From VBAS01 sp963773465 (GTDB lineage Bacteria > Bacteroidota > Bacteroidia > Chitinophagales > Chitinophagaceae): a DNA stretch of 64,000 nt. The position numbers and the translations under genes are program-made. The notes below the pieces were generated by a model, which saw only the letters and a program-made list of their open reading frames with translations, had not been told where the DNA came from and did no database searches. Where the stretch lies: NCBI GenBank assembly GCA_963773465.1, contig CAVZBF010000004.1, positions 868,001 to 932,000 of the forward strand, in the 5' to 3' direction. Each line of letters starts with the position of its first letter. The first letter of the stretch is position 1. Positions 63,977-64,000 of the stretch are shown here, in pieces.

Positions 63977-64000
63977 CTTCGGTAATCCAGATAGCTATCG

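Overview
The window looks like a chromosome segment of a low-GC member of the Bacteroidota, probably Chitinophagales/Chitinophagaceae; this is an inference from content. The signs are the Bacteroidota promoter form (TTG or TTTG, about 20 bp, TAnnTTTG) before many genes, a type IX secretion C-terminal signal, a TonB-type outer-membrane barrel with a carboxypeptidase-like N-terminus, LytS/LytTR two-component pairs, a giant propeller sensor kinase, and the families DUF4197, DUF2807/GIN, DUF2911, PepSY-like and TIGR02757. No rRNA, tRNA, CRISPR array or intact insertion sequence was seen.

Layout. 0-3 kb: the end of an O-methyltransferase, a 204-bp palindromic mobile element, then three overlapping genes (guanylate-kinase-like, membrane protein, divergent S-adenosylhomocysteine-hydrolase-like). 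3-11 kb: intact housekeeping and secreted enzymes (CorC/HlyC protein, zinc metalloprotease, TatC, RpiB, M28 peptidase, a repetitive Arg/Asp protein). 11-24 kb: deoxyhypusine-synthase-like gene, three PepSY-like secreted proteins, AcpH-like gene, two DUF2911 genes, asparagine synthase, a transsulfuration enzyme, TIGR02757 and an outer-membrane barrel receptor. 24-28 kb: a 1082-residue secreted metalloprotease with seven tandem repeats, bracketed by related non-coding repeats. 28-36 kb: a fatty-acid-hydroxylase-like gene, a GH9 cellulase fused to a polysaccharide deacetylase, and a divergent ROK kinase, MFS transporter, SIS protein and FAH-family cluster, which reads as a polysaccharide/sugar-use locus. 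36-48 kb: envelope and metabolic genes including lysS and a minus-strand run GT2, Lon N-domain, CoaX, outer-membrane barrel, LptC and aldo/keto reductase. 48-64 kb: MeaB, CDGSH protein, paired lipoproteins, two LytTR systems, a glycine-rich type IX cargo, two TPR proteins and typA.

Two properties cut across the whole window. First, about 40 single-base frameshifts break otherwise well-conserved genes, including typA, asnB and coaX. They are best explained as unpolished sequence errors, so broken genes are annotated over their reconstructed full span. Second, the window is rich in small palindromic and quasi-repetitive elements: a MITE-like element present twice with perfect 8-bp target duplications, a roughly 60-bp repeat in at least five places, and word-based hairpins at gene ends. 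Several of these run in frame into proteins (AsnB, the GH9-deacetylase linker, an FAH-family tail, the LptC leader and a glycosyltransferase tail), much like the palindromic elements known from Rickettsia proteins.
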